A stretch of DNA of 34,069 nt from JBOHNS01 sp050730835 (GTDB lineage: Bacteria; Patescibacteriota; Saccharimonadia; Saccharimonadales; UBA4665). The stretch lies in assembly GCA_050730835.1 (NCBI GenBank), contig JBOHNS010000029.1:1-34069 (forward strand), written 5' to 3'. Of this stretch, positions 23,220 through 31,605 are shown one piece after another. A program made the translations under genes and the position numbers. Position 1 is the stretch's first letter. Each line of letters starts with the position of its first letter. A model generated the notes under the pieces. That model saw only the letters and a list, made by a program, of their open reading frames with translations, was not told the DNA's origin and searched no databases.

Positions 23220-24506
23220 ATGAGTTTCGTAGACACGGCAAAAATTAGCCTAAAGGCTGGCAAGGGCGGTGATGGCATGGTGCATTTTCGCCATGAAAAA
23301 TTTATCGATAAAGGCGGCCCTGATGGCGGCGATGGCGGCGATGGCGGCGACATAGTTTTTGTGGCTAGCAATAATCAAAACACACTCGCCAAATTCCGCC
23401 ACGAAAAGCAGCTAAAAGCCGCTGACGGCTCGCCTGGCGACAAGCAAAAGAAACACGGCAAAAACGGTCAGAATTTGACATTAAAAGTACCGGTCGGAAC
23501 AGTTTTTATTAGCGATGAATCCGGCGCAATTATAGCCGACCTGACCGCTAGCGGCCAGCAAATCGTAATCGCTAGCGGCGGCCAAGGCGGCTTCGGCAAC
23601 GCGCATTTTATCAGCTCCACGCGGCAAGCGCCAAAGGTCGCCGAAAAAGGCGAAGCCGGCCAGCAACTAGTCGTCAGCCTGGAGCTAAAATTAATTGCCG
23701 ATGTCGGCCTAGTCGGCCTGCCCAACGCCGGCAAATCCACGCTGCTAAGCGTACTAACAAATTCCCGCCCGCGCATCGCCGACTACCCATTCACTACACT
23801 AGAGCCAAACCTGGGCGTAGTCGATATCGATGATAGTCACAGCCTGCTGCTAGCCGATATTCCCGGCCTAATCGAAGGCGCCGCCAGCGGCAAAGGTCTG
23901 GGCGACGAATTCCTGCGCCACGTCGAGCGCACCAAAGTTCTAGTCCATTTAATCGACGCCTATCAAGCAAACATCGCCGAAGCTTATCAAACCATCCAAA
24001 AAGAATTAAAAAACTACCGCCTGGATTTATCGTCGCGCCCGCAAATTGTCGCCATTAACAAAACCGAAGGCCTGGGCTTGAAAGAAATAAAGGAACTAAA
24101 AGCCAAGCTCAGCAAACTAGCTGGCAAAAAGACACCAATTTTAACTATTTCAGGCCAAGCTAAGCAAGGATTAAGCCAACTATTGCGCGAACTTGATAGC
24201 CAAGTTGCCGCCGAGCGCGCCAAACAGCAAACCGAAAACTCCGAGCCTGAATCAGAGGATTTGCCAATTATCAAACTAAAAGCTTCGGACGATTCGTGGG
24301 CCGTGGAAACTATCGACGGCCAATTCCTAGTGACCGGCGCCAAAATCGAGCGCTTTGCCGCCAAAACCGATTTTTCCAGCCGCGAAGGCTTGGGCCGCTT
24401 GCGCGACATCATGCAAAAATCCGGCATCACGCACGAACTCGCCCGCCGCGGCGCCCAACCTGGCGCCGAAATAGCAATCGCCCAAACCGGAAAAATCATA
24501 TACTAA
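23220..24506 (+). CDS. obg: Obg GTPase
   Basis: Ribosome-associated GTPase needed for 50S assembly and stress response. 428 residues in the classical three parts. The Gly-rich Obg fold spans about 1-155, including a GGDGGDGGD run. The G domain has G1 GLPNAGKSTLL, G2 YPFTTLEP, G3 DIPGLIEGA, G4 AINKTE and G5 ISGQAKQGL. G4 normally reads NKxD, so the Glu is a conservative but notable change. The C-terminal OCT domain starts near IKLKASDDSW and ends at the last residue. No ribosome binding site is visible, only the heptamer array upstream. Confidence 0.96.
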   Translation: MSFVDTAKISLKAGKGGDGMVHFRHEKFIDKGGPDGGDGGDGGDIVFVASNNQNTLAKFRHEKQLKAADGSPGDKQKKHGKNGQNLTLKVPVGTVFISDESGAIIADLTASGQQIVIASGGQGGFGNAHFISSTRQAPKVAEKGEAGQQLVVSLELKLIADVGLVGLPNAGKSTLLSVLTNSRPRIADYPFTTLEPNLGVVDIDDSHSLLLADIPGLIEGAASGKGLGDEFLRHVERTKVLVHLIDAYQANIAEAYQTIQKELKNYRLDLSSRPQIVAINKTEGLGLKEIKELKAKLSKLAGKKTPILTISGQAKQGLSQLLRELDSQVAAERAKQQTENSEPESEDLPIIKLKASDDSWAVETIDGQFLVTGAKIERFAAKTDFSSREGLGRLRDIMQKSGITHELARRGAQPGAEIAIAQTGKIIY

Positions 24507-24517
24507 TTAATAAATTG

Positions 24518-24526
24518 TGATATAAT
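24518..24526 (+). promoter_or_regulatory. Extended -10 box fixing a leaderless GTG start
   Basis: TGATATAAT. The TTG at 24529 is only two bases after the box and cannot lie on the transcript. The in-frame GTG at 24535 is eight bases after it, at the expected transcription start. Confidence 0.6.
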
Positions 24527-24534
24527 ATTTGAAT

Positions 24535-25200
24535 GTGACAAGCGATTTTAATCCCGAACAATTAAGCCCAGCCGCGCCGGAAGCCGATTTTCCTAGCTCC
24601 GAAGATGTTCAAGGTTTAACCGGTGAACTGATAAGCTTGTATCATCTAGCCGATTCAGCCGGCCAAGCCGATAACTTGCCTGGTTGGCGCGGCTGGAAGG
24701 ATGGGCTAACTGCGCGTTTGACACAACAAACAGGCGGACCCTTGAACGAAAGCCTAATTAAGCAAACGCTAGCCATTAAACTTGACGCCGAAATCAGCCC
24801 AACTGGCCAATATTGTTCAATAGTCGACCTGGTTCATACAATGCATGCTCCGATTGAAATCGGCTTGCGCGAAACAAAGACTTCTTACAACTTTAATAGT
24901 GGGTACGGCAAGGCTGAGCGCCAAGTTAAACGTACGGATGTTGAAAGAATGCTAGGCCGACCAGTAGCTAGGCATAACTTCGCTGCCAGTGATAAGCTTG
25001 AGCCGCCGCAGCCTTTAACCAAAACCGAATTTAACGAAGTAAATAATTTAGTAACCAGCTTGCACCAAGCCCTGCGCAGTCCTTCCGAGGCTTCAGCGCT
25101 CGAATCCGGAAAACCAATGAAACCCGCTGAGCCCAAAACCTTCCCAAAGTGGCTAGTCTCAAAACTTATCAAAAACCATCCCGAAAACTTCAAAACTTAA
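24535..25200 (+). CDS. Conserved-looking soluble protein, function unknown
   Basis: A 221-residue protein with no membrane segment or signal. The N-terminus is acidic and Pro-rich. A helical middle (GELISLYHLADSAGQADNL, GWKDGLTARLTQ) is followed by the better-structured part SIVDLVHTMHAPIEIGLRE, and the end is basic (KWLVSKLIKNHPENFK). I do not recognise a family. The GTG start is chosen from promoter position. It lies 28 bases after obg but appears to have its own promoter. Confidence 0.6.
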   Translation: MTSDFNPEQLSPAAPEADFPSSEDVQGLTGELISLYHLADSAGQADNLPGWRGWKDGLTARLTQQTGGPLNESLIKQTLAIKLDAEISPTGQYCSIVDLVHTMHAPIEIGLRETKTSYNFNSGYGKAERQVKRTDVERMLGRPVARHNFAASDKLEPPQPLTKTEFNEVNNLVTSLHQALRSPSEASALESGKPMKPAEPKTFPKWLVSKLIKNHPENFKT

Positions 25201-25327
25201 AATCGCCTGAAAACCACTTAAAAACTTGAGCCGCAAAAATGCTATGCCAAAAAATTCTCCGGATTGATAAGGCAAGATTGGCCGATTAATATTTAGTCTA
25301 GCGGCTATTATTTGTTAGACTATAATT

Positions 25328-26337
25328 ATGTTGCAAGACGAGCGGGCTTATATCGATAAGCTGTTTTTTGCCGATGCGCGTTCTATGTCTAGCCTGCCGG
25401 ATAATTCTGTGCAACTTATTGTTACCAGTCCGCCGTATTTCAATATCAAAGATTTTGGACCTACGCATTTTGCATATTTTGGGCGAAAACTTCCGCTTCT
25501 CATTCCGCCGTACCTTTAAGTACGGCTGCATTCCGATGCTCGGTTTTCATCCCAAACTGCACTAAAATGCGTAAGTCCAAAGATTATTCCAAAAATGGCT
25601 ATCAAACCGCGTCGATTGGCGCAGCTGTCGCTGGCCAAATTGGCGACATAGCTGAATACCCAAAATATATAGCGGCGATGATTCCGGTCTGGCGGGAATG
25701 TGCCAGAGTTTTGAAACCAAACGGCAAAATGGTTATCAACACGCCGCTCATGCCGATGCTTAAAAAGCAGCTGAACACGCATTATAATCGGCATATTTTT
25801 GATATTAATAGCGACATCGAAAATTCAATCGTTGGAAAGATTAGCGACATGTTTATCCTGGACGTCTACATATGGAATCGATCCAATCCGACTAAACGAT
25901 TGATGTTTGGCAGCTATCCGTATCCGCGCAATTTTTACGCCCAAAACACCATGGAATTTCTAACGGTTTACGTAAAAGACGGCTTGCCCGAAAACGGCTT
26001 GCCGGCAGACATCAAACAAAAAAGCAAATTGTCGCGCCAAGAATGGGTCGACTACACCAAGCAAGTTTGGCACATCCCGATTCCCAATAAAAGCGATTTA
26101 GCTTTCGGCGAACATTCCGCCATTATGCCCGAAGAAATTGTGAAACGGTTTATAAAATTATATACGTTTACTGGCGATGTCGTGCTCGACCCTTTTGCCG
26201 GCTCCGGCACAACACTAAAAGTCGCCCAACAACTCGCCAGAAAATACGTCGGCTACGAAGTGTCAAAATCATACAAAAATATTATCGACAAAAAGCTTGG
26301 TTTGAGAAACCCCCAGGCGACAGTAAAATTAGCTTAA
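25328..26337 (+). pseudogene. DNA methyltransferase (beta-class N4/N6) split by an insertion element
   Basis: The N-terminal piece (25328-25519) carries motif IV, TSPPYFNIKD, then runs into the element and stops. The C-terminal piece (open from 25567 to 26337) resumes with KDYSKNGYQTAS and carries motif I as DPFAGSGTTLKVA. This IV-before-I order is the beta class; TSPPY is typical of N4-cytosine enzymes, though N6-adenine ones also use it. Deleting 131 bp (25454-25584) joins the codons AAA GAT and TAT TCC and gives one frame of 292 residues reading NIKDYSKNG. No restriction nuclease is adjacent, so it was probably an orphan methylase. The start is uncertain: TATAAT at 25321-25326 ends one base before this ATG. 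Confidence 0.85.
25454..25581 (+). mobile_element. Palindromic insertion element, copy D, within the methyltransferase gene
   Basis: 128 bp. Arms are 18 nt with one mismatch: TTTGGACCTACGCATTTT (25454-25471) and AAAATGCGTAAGTCCAAA (25564-25581). The core begins GCATATTTTGGGCGAAAAC, has the hairpin GCCGTAC-CTTTAA-GTACGGC and ends CCCAAACTGCACT. Flanks show a duplication: GAT on both sides if the arms are full length, or CAAAGATT (25447-25454 and 25578-25585) if shorter. The gene reads through cleanly without it, so this copy gives the best insertion boundaries. Confidence 0.9.
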
Positions 26338-26445
26338 CGTTTCTGGAAACCGACTTGTTGCGTCGGTTTCGTTTGCAGCAATCTCGCTACGCGCCGGATC
26401 AACCAAAACATCATCATAGGTTAGCGCCAAATATTGTTTGGCCAT
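26329..26445 (-). pseudogene. Probable relic of the guaB (IMP dehydrogenase) N-terminus
   Basis: On the minus strand an ATG opens 38 codons reading MAKQYLALTYDDVLVDPARS and so on to a TAA that overlaps the end of the methyltransferase gene. LTYDDVL is the conserved first motif of IMP dehydrogenase (LTFDDVLLVP in most), and the following ARSEI and T-SR positions also fit. The rest of the enzyme, including the CBS and catalytic Cys parts, is absent. The piece also contains the hairpin 26346-26370. Either a dead fragment or a terminator derived from one. Assignment rests on one motif plus spacing. Confidence 0.5.
26346..26370 (+). terminator. Terminator after the methyltransferase gene
   Basis: Perfect 9-bp stem GAAACCGAC/GTCGGTTTC with loop TTGTTGC, followed by GTTTG. 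It starts eight bases after the methyltransferase stop. Confidence 0.65.
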
Positions 26446-26467
26446 AGTGTCAAAAAAGGCTTCCTTG

Positions 26468-26501
26468 TTGCATATTGCGCCCGATCGGGCATGTTTTGCA
26501 A
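26468..26501. promoter_or_regulatory. Symmetric palindrome upstream of sbcB, possible operator
   Basis: TTGCA, six bases, the perfect 12-bp palindrome GCCCGATCGGGC (26479-26490), six bases, TGCAA. The symmetry over 34 bp is what a dimeric repressor site looks like. It overlaps the expected -35 region of the sbcB promoter (TATAAT 26516-26521) and lies upstream of the guaB relic on the other strand. No regulator gene is in the window. Confidence 0.45.
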
Positions 26502-26515
26502 CGCTAGGGTTTGTC

Positions 26516-26521
26516 TATAAT
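26516..26521 (+). promoter_or_regulatory. sbcB promoter -10 box
   Basis: TATAAT 23 bases before the ATG at 26545. The in-frame TTG at 26521 overlaps this box and cannot be the start. Confidence 0.55.
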
Positions 26522-26544
26522 TGGTTCGTGCTAGACTATTAATT

Positions 26545-27990
26545 ATGAGTGCTAAGACCGAGAGCAGCTTTTATTTTTATGATTTGGAGACTTCTGGGTT
26601 TAATCCGCGCGAGCAGCGGATTATGCAGTTTGGCGGCCAGCGCACGGATATGGATTTGAATCCGATTGGCCAGCCGGATAATTTTTTGATTAAAATGAGT
26701 GAAGATATTTTGCCGGATCCGGATGCCGTTTTAATTACCGGCATTACGCCGCAGCAAACTTTGGCTGACGGCATCACAGAAGCCGAATTTCTCAAAACTT
26801 TTACTGGCGAAATAGCTACGGCTGGCACAATATTTGTCGGTTATAATAATGTCCGATTCGACGATGAATTTATGCGCTTTTTGCATTATCGCAATTTCTA
26901 CGACGCTTACGAATGGCAGTGGCGGGACGGCCGCTCAAAATGGGATTTGCTAGACGTTGTGCGCATGACGCGGGCGCTGCGACCGGAAAATATCAACTGG
27001 CCGGTTGATGAAAAAGGGCGCGCGACCAACCGGCTGGAGCTTTTGACAAAGCTCAATAATTTGGATCATAAAAACGCCCATGACGCTTTGAGCGATGTCT
27101 TGGCAACGATTTCCGTAGCGAAATTAATAAAAGATAAGCAGCCGAAATTATTTGGGTTTCTGCTGGAAGTCCGCGATAAGAAAAAAATCGCGCCGTTAGT
27201 ATTTGGCGACCAGCCGTTCATTTATACGTCCGGTAAATACGCTAGCGAATTCGAAAAAACCACCGTCGCCACGGCCATCGCCGAGCATCCGCAGAAAAAG
27301 GGCGCGTTGGTTTATGATTTGCGCTATGATGCCACGGAGTTTGCTGGACTTTCGCCAAAAGAATTAGCCGAGCGATGGGCTTACACTAAAGACGAAAAGG
27401 CGTCGCCTAGGCTGCCGGTAAAAACTTTGCAATTCAATCGTTGTCCGGCCTTAGCGCCGCTAGGCGTGCTAGATTCCGCTAGCCAAAAGCGGCTCAAGCT
27501 AGACTTAAAAGTAATCGAAGCTAACCGCGCTAAATTAAAGCAAGTAAATAATAGTTTCGCGCCAAAAGTTTTAGCAGCCCTAAAAATCCTAGACGATGCC
27601 CGGCAGAAAAAATATGCCAGCCAGCCAAAAAGTGTCGATGGTGGGTTATACGACGGCTTTTTTAGCGACTACGATCGCAATCAAGAAAAACAAATCCAAA
27701 AGGCCAAACCCGAAAAGCTAAATAGTATTGCCGAAAGTTTCAAAGACCAGCGCCTAAAAGAATTATTACCGCTTTATAAAGCCCGCAATTTCCCGGCCAG
27801 TTTGAGCAGCGAAGAACGCGCCGATTGGGAGCAATACTGCCAGGAAAAATTACTTAGCGGCGCTAGCGCTAGTCGCTTGGCTAAATACGGTGCTCGGCTG
27901 CAAGCTATTTCTAACGATGCTAAATTATCAAAAACCGCAAGCTATTTAATCGAAGAATTACAACTCTACGCCGAGGCGATAGTGCCTTAA
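26545..27990 (+). CDS. sbcB: Exodeoxyribonuclease I
   Basis: 3'-5' single-strand DNA exonuclease acting in recombination and mismatch repair. 481 residues, close to E. coli ExoI (475). DEDDh motifs are visible: FYFYDLETSG (D13, E15), GYNNVRFDDEFMR, and NAHDALSDVLATI with the last His and Asp. The ExoI-specific PREQRIMQFGGQRTD, KWDLLDVVRM and NRLELLTKLN follow in order. The C-terminal SH3-like and helical parts are recognisable (RCPALAPL-type region, NRCPALAPLGVL). ExoI destroys long palindromes poorly; its presence beside many palindromic repeats is noted without claiming a link. Confidence 0.93.
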   Translation: MSAKTESSFYFYDLETSGFNPREQRIMQFGGQRTDMDLNPIGQPDNFLIKMSEDILPDPDAVLITGITPQQTLADGITEAEFLKTFTGEIATAGTIFVGYNNVRFDDEFMRFLHYRNFYDAYEWQWRDGRSKWDLLDVVRMTRALRPENINWPVDEKGRATNRLELLTKLNNLDHKNAHDALSDVLATISVAKLIKDKQPKLFGFLLEVRDKKKIAPLVFGDQPFIYTSGKYASEFEKTTVATAIAEHPQKKGALVYDLRYDATEFAGLSPKELAERWAYTKDEKASPRLPVKTLQFNRCPALAPLGVLDSASQKRLKLDLKVIEANRAKLKQVNNSFAPKVLAALKILDDARQKKYASQPKSVDGGLYDGFFSDYDRNQEKQIQKAKPEKLNSIAESFKDQRLKELLPLYKARNFPASLSSEERADWEQYCQEKLLSGASASRLAKYGARLQAISNDAKLSKTASYLIEELQLYAEAIVP

Positions 27991-28026
27991 GGGCGAACAA
28001 TAAAATGCCAATGCTGGCCAGGCAAT

Positions 28027-28047
28027 AGTTTTGAGTGCGCCAAAACT
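28027..28047 (+). terminator. Weak hairpin after sbcB
   Basis: AGTTTTG and CAAAACT pair over seven bases around AGTGCGC; TTTTTG follows after a short gap (28053-28058). A modest terminator candidate between sbcB and uvrA. Confidence 0.35.
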
Positions 28048-28072
28048 ACTAGTTTTTGTATCTGTTTTTCGC

Positions 28073-28078
28073 TATAAT
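28073..28078 (+). promoter_or_regulatory. uvrA promoter -10 box
   Basis: TATAAT ends ten bases before ATG 28089. The in-frame TTG at 28056 lies upstream of the transcript, so ATG 28089 is the start. Confidence 0.6.
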
Positions 28079-28088
28079 AGAGCGACTT

Positions 28089-31061
28089 ATGGCAGATTTT
28101 ATTACGATTAAAGGTGCGCGGGAGCATAACCTCAACAACATCGACGTGGAAATTCCGCGCGAGAAACTGGTGGTTATTACCGGTTTGTCCGGCTCCGGCA
28201 AATCGTCGCTAGCGTTCGACACAATTTACGCCGAAGGCCAGCGCCGCTACGTGGAATCTTTAAGCGCTTACGCACGGCAATTTTTAGGATTGATGGAAAA
28301 ACCGGATGTTGACCAAGTTGATGGTTTAAGCCCAGCAATTAGCATCGATCAAAAATCGACGTCTAGGAATCCGCGCTCGACGGTCGCGACCGTTACAGAA
28401 ATTTATGATTATTTGCGGCTACTATTTGCTAGAATCGGCCGGCCGCATTGCCCAATTTGCGGCCGCGAAGTATCGCGCCAAACGGTAGCAAACATTATCG
28501 AGCAAGTTACAAAGATTGGTTTACCTGGCGCCGCTGGTTCGGATGGAGTGCAAGGCGCTGGCGAGCAGCGGACTGAGTCGTACAAAAAGTATGGCGAAGC
28601 AGCAGCGCAGTCGGCAACGCAGCAATCCGCCGAAAGTGCCGGCAGGATTTCCGGCTCTGCCGGGAAGCAGGACGGCGCGGCCAGTGGTGCTAGGTTGATG
28701 ATTCTAGCGCCGATCGTTATTGATAAAAAAGGCGCTTTCGAGCACGTACCCGAACAATACCAACGCGCCGGATTCGCTAGAGTTCGGGTTGACGGCGTAG
28801 TTTACACGCTGGACGAATTTCCGACGCTCGATAAAAATTATAAGCACACGCTAGAAGTTGTCGCCGATCGCTTAGTTAATAACGAAGACAGCCGCACGCG
28901 GCTAGCGCAAAGTGTCGAGCAGGCGCTAGAACTTGCTGATGGCCGGCTAAATGTCGTCAACGCCGACGACAAAAGCGAAGAGCAATATTCATTAAGCTAC
29001 GCTTGCCCGGAACATCCGGACGTTAAAATTCCAGACTTAGAACCGCGGACATTTAGCTTTAACAACCCGCACGGTGCTTGCCCGGTTTGCACCGGAATCG
29101 GCTCGCGGCTAGAAGTCGATCCGGAGCTAGTAATTCCGAACGGCCGGCTAACAATTAACGAAGGCGCGATTCGACCATACAATCGCATCAACGTCGATAA
29201 TTGGTACATGAAAAAGTTAACGGCCCTCGCCGAGCGCTATAATTTTAGTTTGCAGCAACCGACCAGCGAGCTTAGCAAAGACAATTTGCAGCGGATAATG
29301 TACGGCACCGGCAACGAGAAATATCGAGTTTCGCTAGGAAGTGGCCGCAGTTTTGAAACGACTTACGAAGGCGTGGTGCCAAACCTGGAACGCCGCCACA
29401 AAGAAACCGAAAGCGAATTTATGCGCCGCGATATTGAGCGCTTCATGCAAGAATTGCCGTGCTACGCTTGCCGTGGCCGCCGGCTAAAACCGGAAGTTCT
29501 AGCCATCACAATCGCTAATCAATCAATCATGGATATCTGCGATCTTTCAATCGACGACGCCCTAAAATTCATCAAGTCGCTAAAACTTAGCGACAAAGAC
29601 ATGAACATAGCTAACTTGGTGCTAAAAGAAGTTATTGCGCGGCTAAGCTTTTTGCTAGACGTCGGACTAAATTATTTAACGCTGCTGCGGAGTGCTACAA
29701 CTTTATCCGGCGGCGAGGCGCAGCGAATTCGTCTAGCCACCCAAATCGGCTCTGGCCTAATGGGAGTTTTGTACGTTCTAGACGAACCTAGCATCGGTTT
29801 GCACCAGCGCGATAACGACCGGCTATTAAAAACCTTGCAGCACTTGCGCGATCTCGGTAACACCGTAATCGTCGTCGAACACGACGAAGAAACCATCCGC
29901 ACGGCTGATTATTTGCTAGACATTGGCCCAGGCGCTGGCATGCACGGCGGCCACGTTGTGGCCGAAGGCACGCCCGCGCAAGTCGAGAAAGTACCGGGTA
30001 GCATTACCGGCCAATATTTATCGGGCAAGCTAGAAATCGCCACGCCGAAAAAGCGGCGCAAAGGCAATGGCAAAGCACTAGTTATAAAAGGCGCGCGCGA
30101 AAACAATCTAAAAAGCATCGACGTCACAATTCCGCTAGGCGAATTCGTGGTCGTTTCTGGCGTGTCGGGCTCTGGCAAATCCAGTCTAATTAATGATATT
30201 TTGAGCAAAGAATTGCAGGCTAGACTAAACCGTGCCAACACAGTGCCGGGCCGCCACGACGAAATTACGGGAATTAAAGAACTAGACAAAGCCGTAATTA
30301 TTGACCAATCGCCGATCGGCCGCACGCCGCGGTCTAATCCGGCAACTTACACCGGATTATTTACACCTATCCGCGAACTTTTTGCCAGTACGCCAGAAGC
30401 CAAACTCCGCGGGTATAAATCCGGCCGCTTTAGCTTTAATGTAAAAGGCGGCCGCTGCGAAAACTGCGCCGGCGACGGCATTATCAAAATCGAAATGCAC
30501 TTTTTACCCGATGTTTACGTGCCTTGCGAAGTCTGCCACGGCAAACGCTACAACCGCGAAGCGCTAGAAATCCATTTCCGTGGCAAAGACATTAGCGACG
30601 TTTTGGAAATGACATGCGAACAAGCTCTAGAATTTTTCGAAAACCAGCCAAACATCGCCCGCAAGCTACAAACTCTAGTCGATGTCGGCCTAGGCTACAT
30701 TCATCTAGGCCAATCGGCCACAACATTATCCGGCGGCGAAGCCCAGCGCATCAAACTAGCTAGCGAATTATCACGCCGACCGACTTCTAGAACAATTTAC
30801 ATTTTGGATGAACCAACCACCGGCCTGCACGCCGCCGACGTTGCCAAATTACTAAAAATGCTCCACGCCCTAGTAGACGCCGGCAACAGCATGATAGTCA
30901 TCGAACACAACCTGGACGTAATCAAAAACGCCGACCACCTAATAGACATGGGCCCAGAAGGCGGCGCCAAAGGCGGCGAAATTGTCGCCGAAGGCACACC
31001 CGAACAAGTCGCCAAAAGCACAAAATCATACACAGGCCAATTCTTAAAAAATATGTTATAA
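28089..31061 (+). CDS. uvrA: Excinuclease ABC subunit A, carrying a translated palindromic element
   Basis: DNA damage sensor of nucleotide excision repair. 990 residues from the ATG chosen by promoter position. Walker A motifs are TGLSGSGKSSL (32-42) and SGVSGSGKSSL; signatures are LSGGEAQRIRLA and LSGGEAQRIKLA. The zinc modules include PICGREV, then ACPEH with ACPVC (usually CxxC twice; here CxxH replaces the first), and CENCAG with CEVCHGK. Between EQVTKI and ARLMILAPIV lie about 55 residues where most UvrA have about six. Residues 146-186 of this stretch are encoded by element copy F, and the peptide is Gly/Ala/Gln/Ser-rich. The TAA stop lies inside the -10 box of the next gene. Confidence 0.97.
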   Translation: MADFITIKGAREHNLNNIDVEIPREKLVVITGLSGSGKSSLAFDTIYAEGQRRYVESLSAYARQFLGLMEKPDVDQVDGLSPAISIDQKSTSRNPRSTVATVTEIYDYLRLLFARIGRPHCPICGREVSRQTVANIIEQVTKIGLPGAAGSDGVQGAGEQRTESYKKYGEAAAQSATQQSAESAGRISGSAGKQDGAASGARLMILAPIVIDKKGAFEHVPEQYQRAGFARVRVDGVVYTLDEFPTLDKNYKHTLEVVADRLVNNEDSRTRLAQSVEQALELADGRLNVVNADDKSEEQYSLSYACPEHPDVKIPDLEPRTFSFNNPHGACPVCTGIGSRLEVDPELVIPNGRLTINEGAIRPYNRINVDNWYMKKLTALAERYNFSLQQPTSELSKDNLQRIMYGTGNEKYRVSLGSGRSFETTYEGVVPNLERRHKETESEFMRRDIERFMQELPCYACRGRRLKPEVLAITIANQSIMDICDLSIDDALKFIKSLKLSDKDMNIANLVLKEVIARLSFLLDVGLNYLTLLRSATTLSGGEAQRIRLATQIGSGLMGVLYVLDEPSIGLHQRDNDRLLKTLQHLRDLGNTVIVVEHDEETIRTADYLLDIGPGAGMHGGHVVAEGTPAQVEKVPGSITGQYLSGKLEIATPKKRRKGNGKALVIKGARENNLKSIDVTIPLGEFVVVSGVSGSGKSSLINDILSKELQARLNRANTVPGRHDEITGIKELDKAVIIDQSPIGRTPRSNPATYTGLFTPIRELFASTPEAKLRGYKSGRFSFNVKGGRCENCAGDGIIKIEMHFLPDVYVPCEVCHGKRYNREALEIHFRGKDISDVLEMTCEQALEFFENQPNIARKLQTLVDVGLGYIHLGQSATTLSGGEAQRIKLASELSRRPTSRTIYILDEPTTGLHAADVAKLLKMLHALVDAGNSMIVIEHNLDVIKNADHLIDMGPEGGAKGGEIVAEGTPEQVAKSTKSYTGQFLKNML
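28524..28646 (-). mobile_element. Palindromic insertion element, copy F, translated within uvrA
   Basis: The core (28547-28626) aligns with the complement of copy A: AGTGCAAGGCGC, then GGCGAGCAGCGGAC, then CGTAC near the centre, then AGCAGCGCA and AACGCAGCAAT, in the same order and spacing. Arms (28524-28546 and 28627-28646) are only roughly complementary, for example CCTGGCGCCG with CGGCAGG and TTCGG with CCGAA. The frame stays open and codes for a flexible peptide. It is on the strand opposite to copies A-D. Confidence 0.75.
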
Positions 31062-31062
31062 T
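31054..31062 (+). promoter_or_regulatory. Extended -10 promoter overlapping the uvrA stop
   Basis: TGTTATAAT; its TAA is the uvrA stop codon (31059-31061). The ATG of the next gene is nine bases downstream, and no Shine-Dalgarno sequence is present. Confidence 0.6.
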
Positions 31063-31071
31063 CAGTCCTTG

Positions 31072-31605
31072 ATGACAGAGTTATGGCAACCATCACAGGA
31101 AGATTTAGCTAGCGGACAAGAATCGTATGTGCGATACCTTGGCGGTTTGGCTATTTTGCACGAACCAAAAGGTGATTTTGCGGCCGGGCTATTAGGCGTA
31201 GACTTTTTCGAACATGATTACGAAGAATATCCTGAATGGGCGGTAGCTCACGCGGAAACTTTAATGTATCAGGGGCTTCGCGGCGTAATCTTAGCCGCCA
31301 ATCCGCCAGAATCGCGTAGCCCTATAGCCCAGTTGGAACATAACTACGCCGCTGCGATTCCGCACATTCGCCAAACGGTTGCTAGTATTTGTAAACTACA
31401 GCCCGAGCGGCTAGACCAAATAAATCCGACTATTAAAATTTTTCGCCCAATGCCTGCCGCTAACCAATCGATTTATAAAAGCATTTGCCATAGCCGTTTA
31501 GAAAAGATTCAAACCGAAGATTTACTAGAAGGCTTCTTGCCGGCACCAGTCTTTACGATAATTCTGGACGGCAAACGTACGCTAGCCGATGGCAAAAAAC
31601 TCTAG
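31072..31605 (+). CDS. Soluble protein of unknown function
   Basis: A 177-residue acidic protein, MTELWQPSQEDLASG..., with alternating hydrophobic strands (RYLGGLAILHEP, GVILAANPPES) and helices (PIAQLEHNYAAAIPHIRQTVASI) and a final strand VFTIILDGKRTLADGKK. No membrane segment, no cysteine cluster (two single Cys). I do not recognise it. Start: ATG 31072, since the TTG at 31069 would be closer to the -10 box than the transcription start. Its stop codon overlaps that of the convergent DedA gene in the palindrome CTAG (31602-31605). Confidence 0.6.
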   Translation: MTELWQPSQEDLASGQESYVRYLGGLAILHEPKGDFAAGLLGVDFFEHDYEEYPEWAVAHAETLMYQGLRGVILAANPPESRSPIAQLEHNYAAAIPHIRQTVASICKLQPERLDQINPTIKIFRPMPAANQSIYKSICHSRLEKIQTEDLLEGFLPAPVFTIILDGKRTLADGKKL

